From: Williamsia limnetica
GTDB lineage: Bacteria > Actinomycetota > Actinomycetes > Mycobacteriales > Mycobacteriaceae
Length of the DNA stretch: 64,000 bases
Direction of reading: 5' to 3'
NCBI RefSeq assembly: GCF_003217475.1
Contig: NZ_QJSP01000008.1
Coordinates: 62,001 to 126,000, forward strand
Position numbers and translations under genes: made by a program. This document shows positions 1 to 8,780 of the stretch, one piece after another. Position 1 is the first letter of the stretch, and the number at the start of each line of letters is the position of its first letter. A model generated the notes under the pieces. It was not told the DNA's origin. It made no database searches and was given only the letters and a program-made list of their open reading frames with translations.

Positions 1-229
1 TGGTGAATCTCGCCGGTACGAAGTCCGGGCCACCGAACTCGAGTTCGAGGGCGCGTGCAGCGGCGCCGCAGATGGCCGGCCCGTTCAGCGTTTCCGAGCT
101 CCAGGCGCTCGTCGCCCACTCGGTCGGGATCAGTTCTGCGGGATCGGCGCAGGTGGTGAAGAAGCTCAGCGATTCGGTCACCGCTGAGATGGTGCCACCG
201 AGCGCGGCCGTGACCACCACGTTCTTCAT
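1..229 (-). CDS. Thioesterase-fold protein, N-terminal part (cut by window edge)
   Basis: The gene leaves the window at the left edge; 76 residues are visible from an ATG at 229. The segment TEWATSAWSSETLNGPAICG followed by AARALE resembles the start of double-hotdog acyl-CoA thioesterase-like proteins, which hydrolyse acyl-CoA esters or act as non-catalytic relatives. The active site is outside the window, so activity cannot be judged. It is divergent from the OB-fold/thiolase operon and shares with it a 138-bp spacer carrying the GAGAAT-type operator at 280. Family assignment rests on this short segment and on the acyl-CoA context; moderate confidence. Confidence 0.6.
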   Translation of the reverse strand, partial: MKNVVVTAALGGTISAVTESLSFFTTCADPAELIPTEWATSAWSSETLNGPAICGAAARALELEFGGPDFVPARFT

Positions 230-279
230 AAGTGTGGGAATCAGCACTTCTCAAAACGAGTATGGCAATATTCGTAGAC

Positions 280-294
280 GAGAATGCAATTTCC
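280..294. promoter_or_regulatory. Operator-like inverted repeat, copy 1 (GAGAAT-gca-ATTTCC)
   Basis: Left half-site is perfect and the right half carries two changes from ATTCTC. It lies 51 bp from the divergent thioesterase start and 74 bp before the OB-fold gene start. It belongs to the window-wide family with consensus GAGAAT-N3-ATTCTC. Weaker palindromic sequence (CGAGTAT-ggca-ATATTCG, 257-274) lies about 21 bp to its left and may be a second, degenerate copy. Confidence 0.6.
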
Positions 295-367
295 GTTTAG
301 TGTGAGTGGGTGCCCAGCCGTCCGAAGTGGACTCATGCCGGAGGCACCAGACTTTGGAGGACAACTC

Positions 368-793
368 ATGGCGAAGGCGCTCGCGCCCGACGTTTCAACG
401 TGGCCTGCGGAGAATGCGCAGCTCATCGGCAGCAGGTGTGATGCCTGCGGCGCCACCACGTGGCCCAAGCAGGACCGCTGCCCCCGGTGCAGTGGACCGG
501 ACATGTCCGAGCTGCTGCTGCCCCGCCGTGGAGAACTGATCGCGTTCACCACCCAGGGCTTCGTACCGAAACTTCCCTACGCGGGCGGTGAGACCGCTGC
601 GACGTTCGAAACCTTCGGCATGGGGCTCATCCAGCTCGGGGAGGTGGTCAGGGTCGAGGCCCGGCTGACCGAGGCGGATCCGGAGAAGCTGGCCGACATC
701 AAGGACGTCGAACTCACCTTCATCCCGTTCTACACCGATGCCGATGGCACCGAGATCATCACCTGGGCGTTCGCGCCGGTTACACAGAGCTGA
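368..793 (+). CDS. Zn-ribbon OB-fold (DUF35-type) acyl-CoA-associated protein
   Basis: A 141-residue protein. ATG 368 is preferred over frames opening further upstream because GGAGG lies just before it (356-360). The N-terminus carries a rubredoxin-like zinc ribbon with Cys24, Cys27, Cys38 and Cys41, followed by an OB-fold region with GELIAFTTQG and VRVEARL strands. Proteins of this family bind acyl-CoA and pair with thiolase-fold enzymes, as in steroid side-chain retro-aldolases (ChsH2 domain with Ltp2) or archaeal HMG-CoA synthase complexes. The thiolase-family gene starts 16 bp downstream, so the two products very probably form a complex. Expression is likely controlled by the operator at 280. 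Function is inferred from family and neighbour. Confidence 0.88.
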   Translation: MAKALAPDVSTWPAENAQLIGSRCDACGATTWPKQDRCPRCSGPDMSELLLPRRGELIAFTTQGFVPKLPYAGGETAATFETFGMGLIQLGEVVRVEARLTEADPEKLADIKDVELTFIPFYTDADGTEIITWAFAPVTQS

Positions 794-809
794 ACGAGGA
801 GTTTCTCAT

Positions 810-1955
810 ATGAACGACGTTGCCATCATCGGTGTCGGCCTGCATCCATTCGGACGATTCGGCGCCAAGTCGGCCATCGAAATGGCCGCTGACGCAATTC
901 AACTGGCACTGGCCGACTCCGGCGCCCAGTGGAAAGACATCCAGTTCGGTATCGGCGGTAGCTACGAGGTGGACAACACCGATGCCGTGACCCGCCTGGT
1001 CGGCCTCACCGGGATCCCGTTCACGAACGTGTTTAACGCGTGCGCGACCTCGGCCAGCGCCATCGAGCAAACCGCCGACGGGATCCGTTCGGGTAAGTAC
1101 GACATCGGTATCGCGGTGGGCACCGACAAGCATCCGCGCGGAGCGTTCACCGCAGATCCCGCGATGCTCGGCCTCCCCGCCTGGTACGCCGAGAACGGTC
1201 AGTTCGTGACCACCCAGTTCTTCGGCATGAAGATCAGCCGATACATCCGCGACCACAACATCTCAGTGGAAACACTCGCGAAAGTTGCTGCGAAGAACTA
1301 CCGCAACGGCGGCCTCAACGAGAAGGCCTTCCGTCGCAAGCCGATCAGCGAAGACGAGATCCTCGGCGCTCAGATGCTGAACTACCCGCTGACGCACTAC
1401 ATGTTCTGCGCGCCCGACGAAGGTGCGGCCGCAGTGATCATGTGTCGCGGCGACATTGCCAAGCGCTTCACTTCGAACCCGGTTTACCTGCGGTCCACCG
1501 CGATCCGCACGCGGACCTACGGTGCTTACGAGGTTCACGCCACCTGGGCCGCCATCGACGAAGACGTCTCCCCTACCGTCTATGCCTCCCGTGCCGCTTA
1601 CGAGCAGGCCGGCATCGGTCCCGAGGACGTCAACGTGATGCAGCTCCAGGACACCGACGCCGGCGCCGAGGTCATCCACATGGCAGAGAACGGATTCTGT
1701 GCCGACGGTGACCAGGAGAAGCTCATTGCCGAGGGGGCGACCGAAATCGGCGGTTCGATGCCTGTCAACACCGACGGCGGTCTGATCGCCAACGGTGAGC
1801 CCATCGGTGCGTCAGGGATCCGCCAGGTCCACGAACTCGTCCTGCAGCTACGCGGGCAGGCCGGCGACCGGCAGGTCCCCGGAAAGCCCAAGGTCGGCTA
1901 CGCGCAGGTGTACGGCGCGCCCGGCACTGCAGCAGCATCGATTCTCTCGCTGTAG
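810..1955 (+). CDS. Thiolase-family protein (SCP-x/lipid-transfer type) lacking the usual His
   Basis: A 381-residue thiolase-fold protein. ATG 810 follows GAGGAG and fits the family N-terminus (NDVAIIGVGLHPFG). A nucleophile-like Cys78 is present in NACATSASA. Near residue 330 the motif that is normally GHPxGASG reads NGEPIGASG, so the catalytic histidine is replaced by Glu. The protein is therefore probably not an ordinary degradative thiolase; it may be a retro-aldolase, a Claisen-type enzyme of altered chemistry, or a partner subunit. It follows the OB-fold gene by 16 bp and is followed by a strong hairpin and an acyl-CoA synthetase. Family assignment is secure, reaction unknown. Confidence 0.85.
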   Translation: MNDVAIIGVGLHPFGRFGAKSAIEMAADAIQLALADSGAQWKDIQFGIGGSYEVDNTDAVTRLVGLTGIPFTNVFNACATSASAIEQTADGIRSGKYDIGIAVGTDKHPRGAFTADPAMLGLPAWYAENGQFVTTQFFGMKISRYIRDHNISVETLAKVAAKNYRNGGLNEKAFRRKPISEDEILGAQMLNYPLTHYMFCAPDEGAAAVIMCRGDIAKRFTSNPVYLRSTAIRTRTYGAYEVHATWAAIDEDVSPTVYASRAAYEQAGIGPEDVNVMQLQDTDAGAEVIHMAENGFCADGDQEKLIAEGATEIGGSMPVNTDGGLIANGEPIGASGIRQVHELVLQLRGQAGDRQVPGKPKVGYAQVYGAPGTAAASILSL

Positions 1956-1990
1956 CGAAACCCCGGCGCGTGCAGTTCACGTCGCGGTCA

Positions 1991-2046
1991 GCGGTGGCCC
2001 ACCCTCGCCTGCTCCTCACCGGAGCAGTGCGAGGCGTGGCCACCGC
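1991..2046 (+). terminator. Long interrupted hairpin between thiolase and synthetase genes
   Basis: Outer arms GCGGTGGCC (1991-1999) and GGCCACCGC (2038-2046) pair over 9 bp. Inside, CCTCGC (2003-2008) pairs with GCGAGG (2029-2034) and CTGCTCC (2009-2015) pairs with GGAGCAG (2021-2027) around the loop TCACC. There is no U-tract. It probably acts as a partial terminator or an mRNA 3'-end stabiliser between the thiolase and the synthetase start 87 bp further on. Confidence 0.55.
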
Positions 2047-2132
2047 TTCGTTCGTGAGTCGACCGATGCGCCCGAATCCCTTCTTGTACAGCAACTGTCC
2101 GGTCCCTCCTAGGCGCATTGGAGCCCCTCGAG

Positions 2133-3677
2133 ATGCGAACCATTCCCGTCCACCTGGTGCAGAAGTACAAGGACGAGGGGTGGTGGACCGACGAGACGAT
2201 CGGCGACCTGCTCGCGACCGGTCTGGCCGCAGCACCTGACGTAGAGTTCCGGATCCATTCCGCGGTTCGACCGTGGACAGGGACGTTCGCCGACGTCGAG
2301 CTCGTCGCCCGAAGGCTCGCGGCCGGACTCCGCGACAGAGGGGTGGAGCCGGGCGACGTCGTCGCATTCCAGTTGCCCAACTGGATGGAGGCTGCAGCCA
2401 CATTCTGGGCAACCTCACTTCTCGGGGCCACGGTGGTGCCGATCGTGCACTTCTACGGTCCCAAAGAGGTCGGGTACATCCTCGGCGCGGTCACACCGAA
2501 GGTGTACATCACAGCGGAAAGCTTCGGCCGCTGGCAGTTCGACCCCGAGCTCAGTTCGCACGTCCCCATCGTCGGCGTGGTCGGACGGGACTTCGACGAC
2601 CTCCTCGCCGACGAGCCGATGCCCGGAATCGTCCCCACCGACCCGTCGCTACCGGCCCTCATCGCGTTCACCTCCGGTACGACCAGCTCTCCCAAGGGCG
2701 TCATCCACAGTCACCAGTCGCTCGGCCACGAGACACGCCAGCTCGGTGCGTGGTATCCACCCGACCGCGGTCGCCAGCTCACCGCCGCACCGGTCGGTCA
2801 CTTCATCGGCATGGTGAACGCCTTCCTCATCCCCGTACTCGACGGGTCACCGATCAACCTCACCGACGCCTGGGACCCCGCACAGGCGTTGTCGCTCATG
2901 CAGAGCGACGGACTGACCGTCGGCGGTGGTGCCACCTACTTCGTCATCAGTCTGCTCGACCACCCCGACTTCACCTCCGATCACCTGAAGTTCATGAAAT
3001 ATGCCGGACTCGGTGGGTCGTCGGTCCCAGCCGTGGTCACCACCCGCCTGGCCGAGCTCGGGATCACGGTCTTCCGCTCCTACGGCAGCACCGAACACCC
3101 CTCGATAGTGGGGTCGATGTACGACGCACCGGAAGAAAAGCGGTTGTTCACCGACGGAGTCGTGTTGTCCGGAGTGGAGATACGCCTGGCGGACGACGGC
3201 GAGATCTTCAGTCGCGGACCCGACCTCTGCTTGGGTTACACCGATGCCGAGCTCACTGCCAAACACTTCGACGACGAGGGCTGGTACCGCACAGGCGATG
3301 TCGGCGAGCTCGATGAGGACGGGTATCTCACGATCACCGACCGCAAGTCCGACATCATCATCCGCGGTGGTGAGAACATCAGCGCCCTCGAGGTCGAAGA
3401 GGTTCTCCTCGGGATGCCCGACGTAGCGGAAGCCGTTGTGGTCGCAGCCCCCGACGCACGCCTCGGCGAGCGCGCTGCCGCCGTTTTACGGCTCCTCCCC
3501 GGACGGCCGATGCCGTCGATGGAGGACCTGCGTGCCCACTTCGGCCGAGTCGGAATCGCCAAACAGAAGTGGCCTGAGGAGCTTCACCAGGTCGGCGACT
3601 TCCCGCGCACCGCAAGCGGCAAAGTCCAGAAGTTTCTCGTCCGTCGAGACATTGCGACAGCCGGAGAAAGAGAATAG
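2133..3677 (+). CDS. Acyl-CoA synthetase (AMP-binding, FadD-like)
   Basis: A 514-residue adenylate-forming ligase that should activate a carboxylic acid with ATP and CoA. Visible motifs are the phosphate loop FTSGTTSSPKG near residue 180, YGSTEHPS (A5), YRTGDVGELDEDGYLTITDR with the hinge region, GGENISALEVEE, and the C-terminal catalytic lysine context PRTASGKVQKF. ATG 2133 has GGAG nine bases upstream; a TTG at 2118 in the same frame is possible but less likely. The stop codon lies inside operator copy 2, so the next gene may have its own promoter. One of three acyl-CoA synthetases in the window, each presumably for a different acid; the substrate is not predictable. Confidence 0.92.
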   Translation: MRTIPVHLVQKYKDEGWWTDETIGDLLATGLAAAPDVEFRIHSAVRPWTGTFADVELVARRLAAGLRDRGVEPGDVVAFQLPNWMEAAATFWATSLLGATVVPIVHFYGPKEVGYILGAVTPKVYITAESFGRWQFDPELSSHVPIVGVVGRDFDDLLADEPMPGIVPTDPSLPALIAFTSGTTSSPKGVIHSHQSLGHETRQLGAWYPPDRGRQLTAAPVGHFIGMVNAFLIPVLDGSPINLTDAWDPAQALSLMQSDGLTVGGGATYFVISLLDHPDFTSDHLKFMKYAGLGGSSVPAVVTTRLAELGITVFRSYGSTEHPSIVGSMYDAPEEKRLFTDGVVLSGVEIRLADDGEIFSRGPDLCLGYTDAELTAKHFDDEGWYRTGDVGELDEDGYLTITDRKSDIIIRGGENISALEVEEVLLGMPDVAEAVVVAAPDARLGERAAAVLRLLPGRPMPSMEDLRAHFGRVGIAKQKWPEELHQVGDFPRTASGKVQKFLVRRDIATAGERE

Positions 3678-3684
3678 TGTTCTC
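3670..3684. promoter_or_regulatory. Operator-like inverted repeat, copy 2 (GAGAAT-agt-GTTCTC)
   Basis: One change from the perfect repeat. It overlaps the stop codon of the upstream acyl-CoA synthetase and ends 22 bp before the amidohydrolase ATG, with the Shine-Dalgarno sequence AAGGAGG between them. The position fits an internal, separately regulated promoter for the amidohydrolase and the following synthetase. Confidence 0.6.
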
Positions 3685-3706
3685 ACTAAAGGAAAAGGAG
3701 GATCTC

Positions 3707-4885
3707 ATGCCAGATGCATTGCCGTATCCGTTGTTCGACGCGGACAACCACCTCTACGAGACCGAGGAGGCGCTGACGAAGTTCCTTCCGGACAAGTACA
3801 AGGGCGCGATCAAGTACGTCCAGGTGGAGGGTCGTACGAAGATCGCCATCCGTAACCAGATCAGCGACTACATCCCCAACCCGACGTTCGATGTGGTCGC
3901 ACGCCCGGGTGCCATGGAGGATTACTTCAAGAACGGCAACCCCGAGGGCAAGAGCAAGCGCGAGATCTTCGGCAAGCCGATCAAGTCGCCCGCCGCATTC
4001 CGCGAGCCCGGCCCCCGCCTGGAGCTGATGGATCAGCTGCAGATCGACCGGACCCTGATGTTCCCGACGCTTGCGAGCCTCATCGAGGAGCGCATGCGTG
4101 ACAATCCGGAACTCATTCACGCCGTGGTCCACTCGCTCAACCAGTGGCTGTACGAGAAGTGGTCGTTCAACTACAAGGAGCGGATCTTCACCGTTCCCGT
4201 GATCAGCCTGCCCATCGTGGACAAGGCGATCGAAGAGCTCGAGTGGGTTGTCGAACGAGGCGCGAAAGCGATCCTGGTTCGGCCCGCACCGGTGCCCGGA
4301 TACAAGGGCATGCGGTCGTTCGCACTCCCCGAGTTCGACCCGTTCTGGAAGCGCGTCGTCGAGCTCGATGTGCTGGTCACCCAGCACTCCTCGGACAGCG
4401 GCTACGCCCGGTACAACCAGGACTGGGAAGGCAGCGGCGACGAGATGCTCCCCTTCGTCACCAACGCGTTCCGCATGGTCAGCGAATGGCGTCCGATTCA
4501 GGACACAGTCGCCTCGTGGGTCTGCCACGGCGCGCTGTTCCGCCACCCGGACCTTCGCATCGCCGTGATCGAAAACGGAGCCAGCTGGCTGCCGCACGTG
4601 CTGCAGACCCTGAGCGACGTCTTCAAGAAGGCTCCCGAGGGCTTCGGCATGCAGGACCCTGTCGCGGCCATCAAGAAGAGCATCCACGTGAGCCCCTTCT
4701 GGGAAGAGGACTTCAGCAAGCTCACCGCCCTCATCGGCGCCGAGCGCGTGCTGTTCGGTTCGGACTACCCACATCCCGAGGGACTCGCAGAGCCGACCAC
4801 CTACATCAGCCACATCCAGCACCTCCCGCTCGAAGACCAGAAGCTGGTCATGGGTGGGAACATGGCGAGGTTGCTCAAGGTATGA
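3707..4885 (+). CDS. Amidohydrolase-2 family metal-dependent hydrolase/decarboxylase
   Basis: A 392-residue TIM-barrel protein of the ACMSD-like amidohydrolase branch, whose members hydrolyse or non-oxidatively decarboxylate ring-derived acids. ATG 3707 is chosen because AAGGAGG precedes it; a GTG at 3677 lies inside the operator. The N-terminal metal motif reads FDADNHLYE rather than HxH, as in several members of this branch. Other likely ligands are His in TQHSSD and Asp in GSDYPHPEG. The following FadD-like gene overlaps by ATGA, so the two are translationally coupled and probably act in sequence. Substrate unknown. Confidence 0.85.
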   Translation: MPDALPYPLFDADNHLYETEEALTKFLPDKYKGAIKYVQVEGRTKIAIRNQISDYIPNPTFDVVARPGAMEDYFKNGNPEGKSKREIFGKPIKSPAAFREPGPRLELMDQLQIDRTLMFPTLASLIEERMRDNPELIHAVVHSLNQWLYEKWSFNYKERIFTVPVISLPIVDKAIEELEWVVERGAKAILVRPAPVPGYKGMRSFALPEFDPFWKRVVELDVLVTQHSSDSGYARYNQDWEGSGDEMLPFVTNAFRMVSEWRPIQDTVASWVCHGALFRHPDLRIAVIENGASWLPHVLQTLSDVFKKAPEGFGMQDPVAAIKKSIHVSPFWEEDFSKLTALIGAERVLFGSDYPHPEGLAEPTTYISHIQHLPLEDQKLVMGGNMARLLKV

Positions 4886-6312
4886 CATGGGAGACCATCC
4901 CGCAGATGGTCCTCTCCGCAGGCGACCGCTTCGGTGATGCCGAAGCGGTCGTCGACGGTGAACTCCGGCTGTCCTTCACAGAACTCGCAGAGCGGGTTCG
5001 AAGGGCAGCCGGAGCTTTTGCATCAGCGGGTATCGACAAGGGTGATCGGGTGGCCATCTGGGCACCGAACTCCGCCGAGTGGATCATCTCGGCGTTCGGT
5101 CTGCTGACCGCCGGCGGTGTCCTCGTCCCGGTGAACACGCGTTACAAGGCAGACGAAGCGTTCGATATCGTCTCGCGCAGCGGAGCGAAAGTTTTACTGG
5201 TGCAGCAAGGTTTCCTCGGAACGCAGTACCGCGGACCCGACGGCGTCCCCGTCATCGACCTGAAGTCCAGGTTCCTCTCCAGCGGTGAATTCTTCGAGCG
5301 TGAGGTGAGTGGAAGCGACATCGCCGACATCATGTACACCTCCGGCACCACGGGCCGTCCCAAGGGCGTCATGATGAATCACGCCCAGACCCTGCGGCTG
5401 TTCTCCGAATGGTGCGACCTCGCCGACCTCCGCGAGGGTGACCGCTATCTGATCGTGAACCCCTTCTTCCACATGTTCGGTTACAAGGCCGGCATGATCG
5501 CGTCGATGATCCGCGGTGCCACCATCTACCCCGTGCCGGTCCTCGACGTCGATGAGGTTTTCGATCTCGTGGAGCGCGAGAGGATCACGATGCTTCCCGG
5601 TCCCCCGACCCTCTACCAGTCACTCCTGGCGGCCACCGACAGCGGCCGCGACCTGTCTTCCTTGCGGGCCGCTGTCACCGGCTCCGCCGACATCCCCGTC
5701 GAGCTGATCCGCCGGATCAAGAACGATCTGCCCTTCGAGACGATCATGACCGGCTACGGGCTCAGTGAGGGAGGCACTGCGACAGCTTCGCGCGCCGGAG
5801 ACACCTTCGAACAGATCGCGACCACAGTCGGAACCCCCTGCGAGGGCGTTGAACTGCGAATCGCCGAGGACGGCGAAGTACTCATCCGCGGTTACAACGT
5901 GATGCAGGGCTATCTGGACGACCCGGTTGCCACAGCCGAGGCGATCGACACCGAGGGCTGGCTGCACACCGGGGACCTCGGTTCTCTCGACGACGACGGC
6001 CGGCTGAAGATCATCGGACGCAAGAAAGACATGTTCATCGTCGGAGGCTTCAACGCCTATCCTGCCGAGATCGAGGGTTTTCTGCTGGAGCATCCTGCCG
6101 TCGCACAGGCCGCCGTCATCGGCGTGCCCGACGACCGTATGGGCGAGGTCTGCAAAGCGGTCATCGTCGCGAAAGCGCCGGTATCAGAGAGTGATCTGAT
6201 CGCCTGGAGCCGAGAGCGAATGGCTGGTTTCAAGGTTCCCCGGTACGTCGAGTTCCGTAGCGAACTCCCCACCAACGCGACCGGGAAAGTAGTTAAAGAC
6301 CAACTCCGCTGA
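4882..6312 (+). CDS. Acyl-CoA synthetase (AMP-binding, FadD3-like length)
   Basis: A 476-residue adenylate-forming CoA ligase. The start is ATG 4882, sharing ATGA with the stop of the amidohydrolase; the same frame is open further upstream but that part is antisense-like noise. Motifs: MYTSGTTGRPKGV near residue 151, MTGYGLSEGG (A5), WLHTGDLGSLDDDGRLKIIGR with the hinge, GGFNAYPAEIE, and LPTNATGKVVKDQLR at the C-terminus with the catalytic Lys. The size matches FadD3-type ligases that activate ring-derived steroid acids, but this is only a size and style resemblance. It is the last gene of the + operon and faces a convergent thiolase gene 93 bp away. Confidence 0.92.
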   Translation: MTWETIPQMVLSAGDRFGDAEAVVDGELRLSFTELAERVRRAAGAFASAGIDKGDRVAIWAPNSAEWIISAFGLLTAGGVLVPVNTRYKADEAFDIVSRSGAKVLLVQQGFLGTQYRGPDGVPVIDLKSRFLSSGEFFEREVSGSDIADIMYTSGTTGRPKGVMMNHAQTLRLFSEWCDLADLREGDRYLIVNPFFHMFGYKAGMIASMIRGATIYPVPVLDVDEVFDLVERERITMLPGPPTLYQSLLAATDSGRDLSSLRAAVTGSADIPVELIRRIKNDLPFETIMTGYGLSEGGTATASRAGDTFEQIATTVGTPCEGVELRIAEDGEVLIRGYNVMQGYLDDPVATAEAIDTEGWLHTGDLGSLDDDGRLKIIGRKKDMFIVGGFNAYPAEIEGFLLEHPAVAQAAVIGVPDDRMGEVCKAVIVAKAPVSESDLIAWSRERMAGFKVPRYVEFRSELPTNATGKVVKDQLR

Positions 6313-6404
6313 CCGGGCCCTCCCAGACGTCGAGCGTGCCGCTACAGCCGACGACCAGACTGTTGAGGCACGGTCGGCGGCGGTAAGGGCAGGGTCGGCG
6401 ACGG

Positions 6405-7559
6405 TCAGGGGCCTTCGAGGATGGTCACCGCGGCCACGGCCGTGGGACCACCGATGTTGTGCGCCAACCCGACCCGGGCACCATCGACCTGATTGATCGC
6501 CGTGCCGCGAAGCTGATCGAACAACTCGACGCACTGTGCCACGCCGGTGGCACCCGGAGGATGCCCCTTCGACTTCAGTCCGCCACTGGGATTGATCGGC
6601 ATCGATCCGCCGACGGCCGTGTCACCGGCCTCGAGGAGCTTGTAGCCCTCGAATCGGTTCGCGAATCCCAGGTCTTCGTAGCTGATGAGTTCGACACCGG
6701 TGAAGAAGTCGTGGACCTCGGCGACATCGACGTCGGCCGGGGTCATCCCGGCCATCGTGAAGGCCTGCTTCGCAGCCCGCACAGTGGCCGGGAACGTGGT
6801 CATATCCGACTTGTGCTGATGCATGACCGAATCGAGTCCAAGCCCGACGCCGCGAACCCAGACCGGTCGATCGGTATAGCGGTCGACGACGTCCTCTGCC
6901 GCCAGGATCAGGGCTGCGGCACCGTCACTCTGCGGTGCACAGTCGTAGAGACCGAACGGCGTCACCACCGTCGGCGCCGAAAGTGCCTGCTCCATGGTGA
7001 TCTCGAACCGCAGGCGCGCCTTCGGATTGTTGACACCCTGGTGGTGGTTCTTCACCGCCACCATGGCCATGTGCTCCCGAGTGGCGGGCGATTCGTGGAG
7101 ATAACGGCTCACGTGCAAGGCGAATCCCGCGGGCGCCACGACACCGAGGGGGTAGTCCCACGCCATGTCTCGGGAGGTGGCCTCCCACTCCCAGAGCATG
7201 TCTTTCGAGGCCGTCTCACGAAGCTTGTCCGCGCCCATCACCAGCGCGACGTCGAAAGCGCCGGATGCGATGCCGTAGAGAGCGTTTCGCACCGCGTCGT
7301 TGCCAGTGGCGCAGGAGTTCTCGATCCGGGTCACCGGGATGTCGGGTAACCCGAGGGAATCGGCTAGGATCCCGGACGGGAATCCGTCGGTGGTGCCCAT
7401 GGCACCGAACCATGCTGCTTGCAGGTCGTTCTTGTCGATTCCCTTGTCGACACTGCTTGCGGCATCGGCGTAGGCCATCGGCAGGAGATCTTTGATACCC
7501 AGCGCGAAGTGCTCGGCGAACGGCGTCATGCCCGCTCCAACCACAGCGACTTTCCTCAT
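6405..7559 (-). CDS. Thiolase family protein (SCP-x type)
   Basis: A 384-residue thiolase with nucleophilic Cys83 in NSCATGNDA and a canonical GHPPGATG histidine motif near residue 345, so both expected catalytic residues are present, unlike the thiolase at 810. It probably performs thiolytic or retro-Claisen cleavage of a 3-ketoacyl-CoA. The ATG at 7559 overlaps the stop of the upstream OB-fold gene by four bases (ATGA), which suggests stoichiometric production of the two proteins. It is the last gene of a four-gene minus-strand operon (aldehyde dehydrogenase, CoA-transferase, OB-fold protein, thiolase). Confidence 0.9.
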   Translation of the reverse strand: MRKVAVVGAGMTPFAEHFALGIKDLLPMAYADAASSVDKGIDKNDLQAAWFGAMGTTDGFPSGILADSLGLPDIPVTRIENSCATGNDAVRNALYGIASGAFDVALVMGADKLRETASKDMLWEWEATSRDMAWDYPLGVVAPAGFALHVSRYLHESPATREHMAMVAVKNHHQGVNNPKARLRFEITMEQALSAPTVVTPFGLYDCAPQSDGAAALILAAEDVVDRYTDRPVWVRGVGLGLDSVMHQHKSDMTTFPATVRAAKQAFTMAGMTPADVDVAEVHDFFTGVELISYEDLGFANRFEGYKLLEAGDTAVGGSMPINPSGGLKSKGHPPGATGVAQCVELFDQLRGTAINQVDGARVGLAHNIGGPTAVAAVTILEGP

Positions 7560-8767
7560 ACCGCCACTCCTTCTGCTCCGAGAGCCGGTGCCGGCTCGAT
7601 CGCGGCCTCCGGCTCGAATGCGTAGCCGTAATCGGGGACTCCCGATCTCATGGCAACTCTGCGCAACGCCAGCCGTCCGCGATCTCCGATGTCGACGGAG
7701 CCGGCATCGGCGCCGGTGACCTTGACCAGCGCGCGCACGTTCACGCCCTCGAGCTCGACGATGACCAACGTGTACGGCGTCTTCAATCCAGGAACCGGAA
7801 CATGCACCGTGACAGCGGTATAGACAGTTCCAACTCGTGGCAGGGGCACCAGTTCGTACTTGGTCTGCAGAGCCCCGTCGTCCGAGACCTGATAGCGGGG
7901 TGGGAACTCGAGGATCTCGCTGCCGACATGCTTGCCGGCCTCCCATCGAACCTTTGCCTCGAACGCCCGCTCGTAGGCGGCCAACGAGATGGGGATCTCG
8001 TTGCCCGGGACGTAGACCGTCTCGGGCTTGTCGCGTGGCGCCGGCTCACGGCGGTTGATCGTCACCGATCCCGGGGCGACGGTGATACCGGAAAGGCTCG
8101 CCTGTTCCACCGCGACCAACGGACCTGTTGTCTCCGACTCCGCCATCGATGCCAGCGCGAACAGACCCGAGCTCGCGCCGATCGTCGGCAGGGCCATGGA
8201 TGTGCCCTCACTGAGTTCGGCCGCCTGTTTTGCGTCGACTCCGGCCACGGCCGCAGGATGTTCGAGCCACGCAGCCGCGAGCGACGCGACCAGGCCACGA
8301 TCGTGCAGCAACCGCGCGTCGCCGTAATCGTGCACTGCTCCCGTCGAATTCCGGGTACGGACCGGCAGGCTGCGGGCGACTCGCGCCGACGTACGAACGT
8401 GGAGACCACAATCCGACGTCACGGCGGCCGCGGCGCCGGCAGGCTCGAGATCGACACCGATGACCAGCGTCCGTTGCCGGGCCGAGCTGAGTGCGTCCAG
8501 CGTGGCGGGCGCGCCTCCGAGCCGTTCGGTGACCTCGAGTTCGGGATCGAGGTCCAGACCGGCCAGAAGCACTGCCGCGTTGCTGCTCTCGAGGAGCGGC
8601 AGGTCACGGGTGACGAGTACGACCGAGTCCACCGGGTTGCCCTTGGCGAGCGCAGCGCGGCCTGCCTCGACCGCCATCGTGATGGCGTCTTCGTCGTCTC
8701 CGACCACCCGATGATCAGCGCCGCCCCACGGGGGCAGGTAGGTGCCGATGGACGCGATGTATGGCAT
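7556..8767 (-). CDS. HMG-CoA-synthase-like/OB-fold two-domain protein
   Basis: A 403-residue protein with ATG 8767 preceded by AGGAGAT. The first 280 or so residues look like a degenerate ketoacyl-synthase/HMG-CoA-synthase fold (YIASIGTYLPPW, then VDSVVLVTRD and GSVTINRREP), with no convincing catalytic Cys-His-Asn set. The C-terminal 110 or so residues resemble an OB-fold DUF35 domain (SEILEFPPRYQ, YTLVIVELEGVNVRALVKV) in which the zinc-ribbon cysteines are absent. The four-base overlap with the SCP-x thiolase indicates a complex with that enzyme. A structural or acyl-CoA-presenting role is inferred; domain boundaries are approximate. Confidence 0.75.
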   Translation of the reverse strand: MPYIASIGTYLPPWGGADHRVVGDDEDAITMAVEAGRAALAKGNPVDSVVLVTRDLPLLESSNAAVLLAGLDLDPELEVTERLGGAPATLDALSSARQRTLVIGVDLEPAGAAAAVTSDCGLHVRTSARVARSLPVRTRNSTGAVHDYGDARLLHDRGLVASLAAAWLEHPAAVAGVDAKQAAELSEGTSMALPTIGASSGLFALASMAESETTGPLVAVEQASLSGITVAPGSVTINRREPAPRDKPETVYVPGNEIPISLAAYERAFEAKVRWEAGKHVGSEILEFPPRYQVSDDGALQTKYELVPLPRVGTVYTAVTVHVPVPGLKTPYTLVIVELEGVNVRALVKVTGADAGSVDIGDRGRLALRRVAMRSGVPDYGYAFEPEAAIEPAPALGAEGVAV

Positions 8768-8780
8768 GTGGATCTCCTGC

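Noticed and set aside
238-252. A further GAGAAT-type operator before the partial thioesterase gene
   Set aside because: Spacing would suit the 21-bp phase, but only the right half (CTTCTC) resembles the motif.
3686-4888. A 400-codon open frame on the minus strand opposite the amidohydrolase gene
   Set aside because: Low-complexity Val/Leu/Asp/Arg composition typical of antisense frames in GC-rich genes, no ribosome site, and the + strand gene has clear family motifs.
6360-6412. An imperfect direct repeat (GGTCGGCGRCGGT) in the convergent gap at 6.4 kb
   Set aside because: Two short GC-rich copies in a non-coding spacer; expected by chance at this composition.
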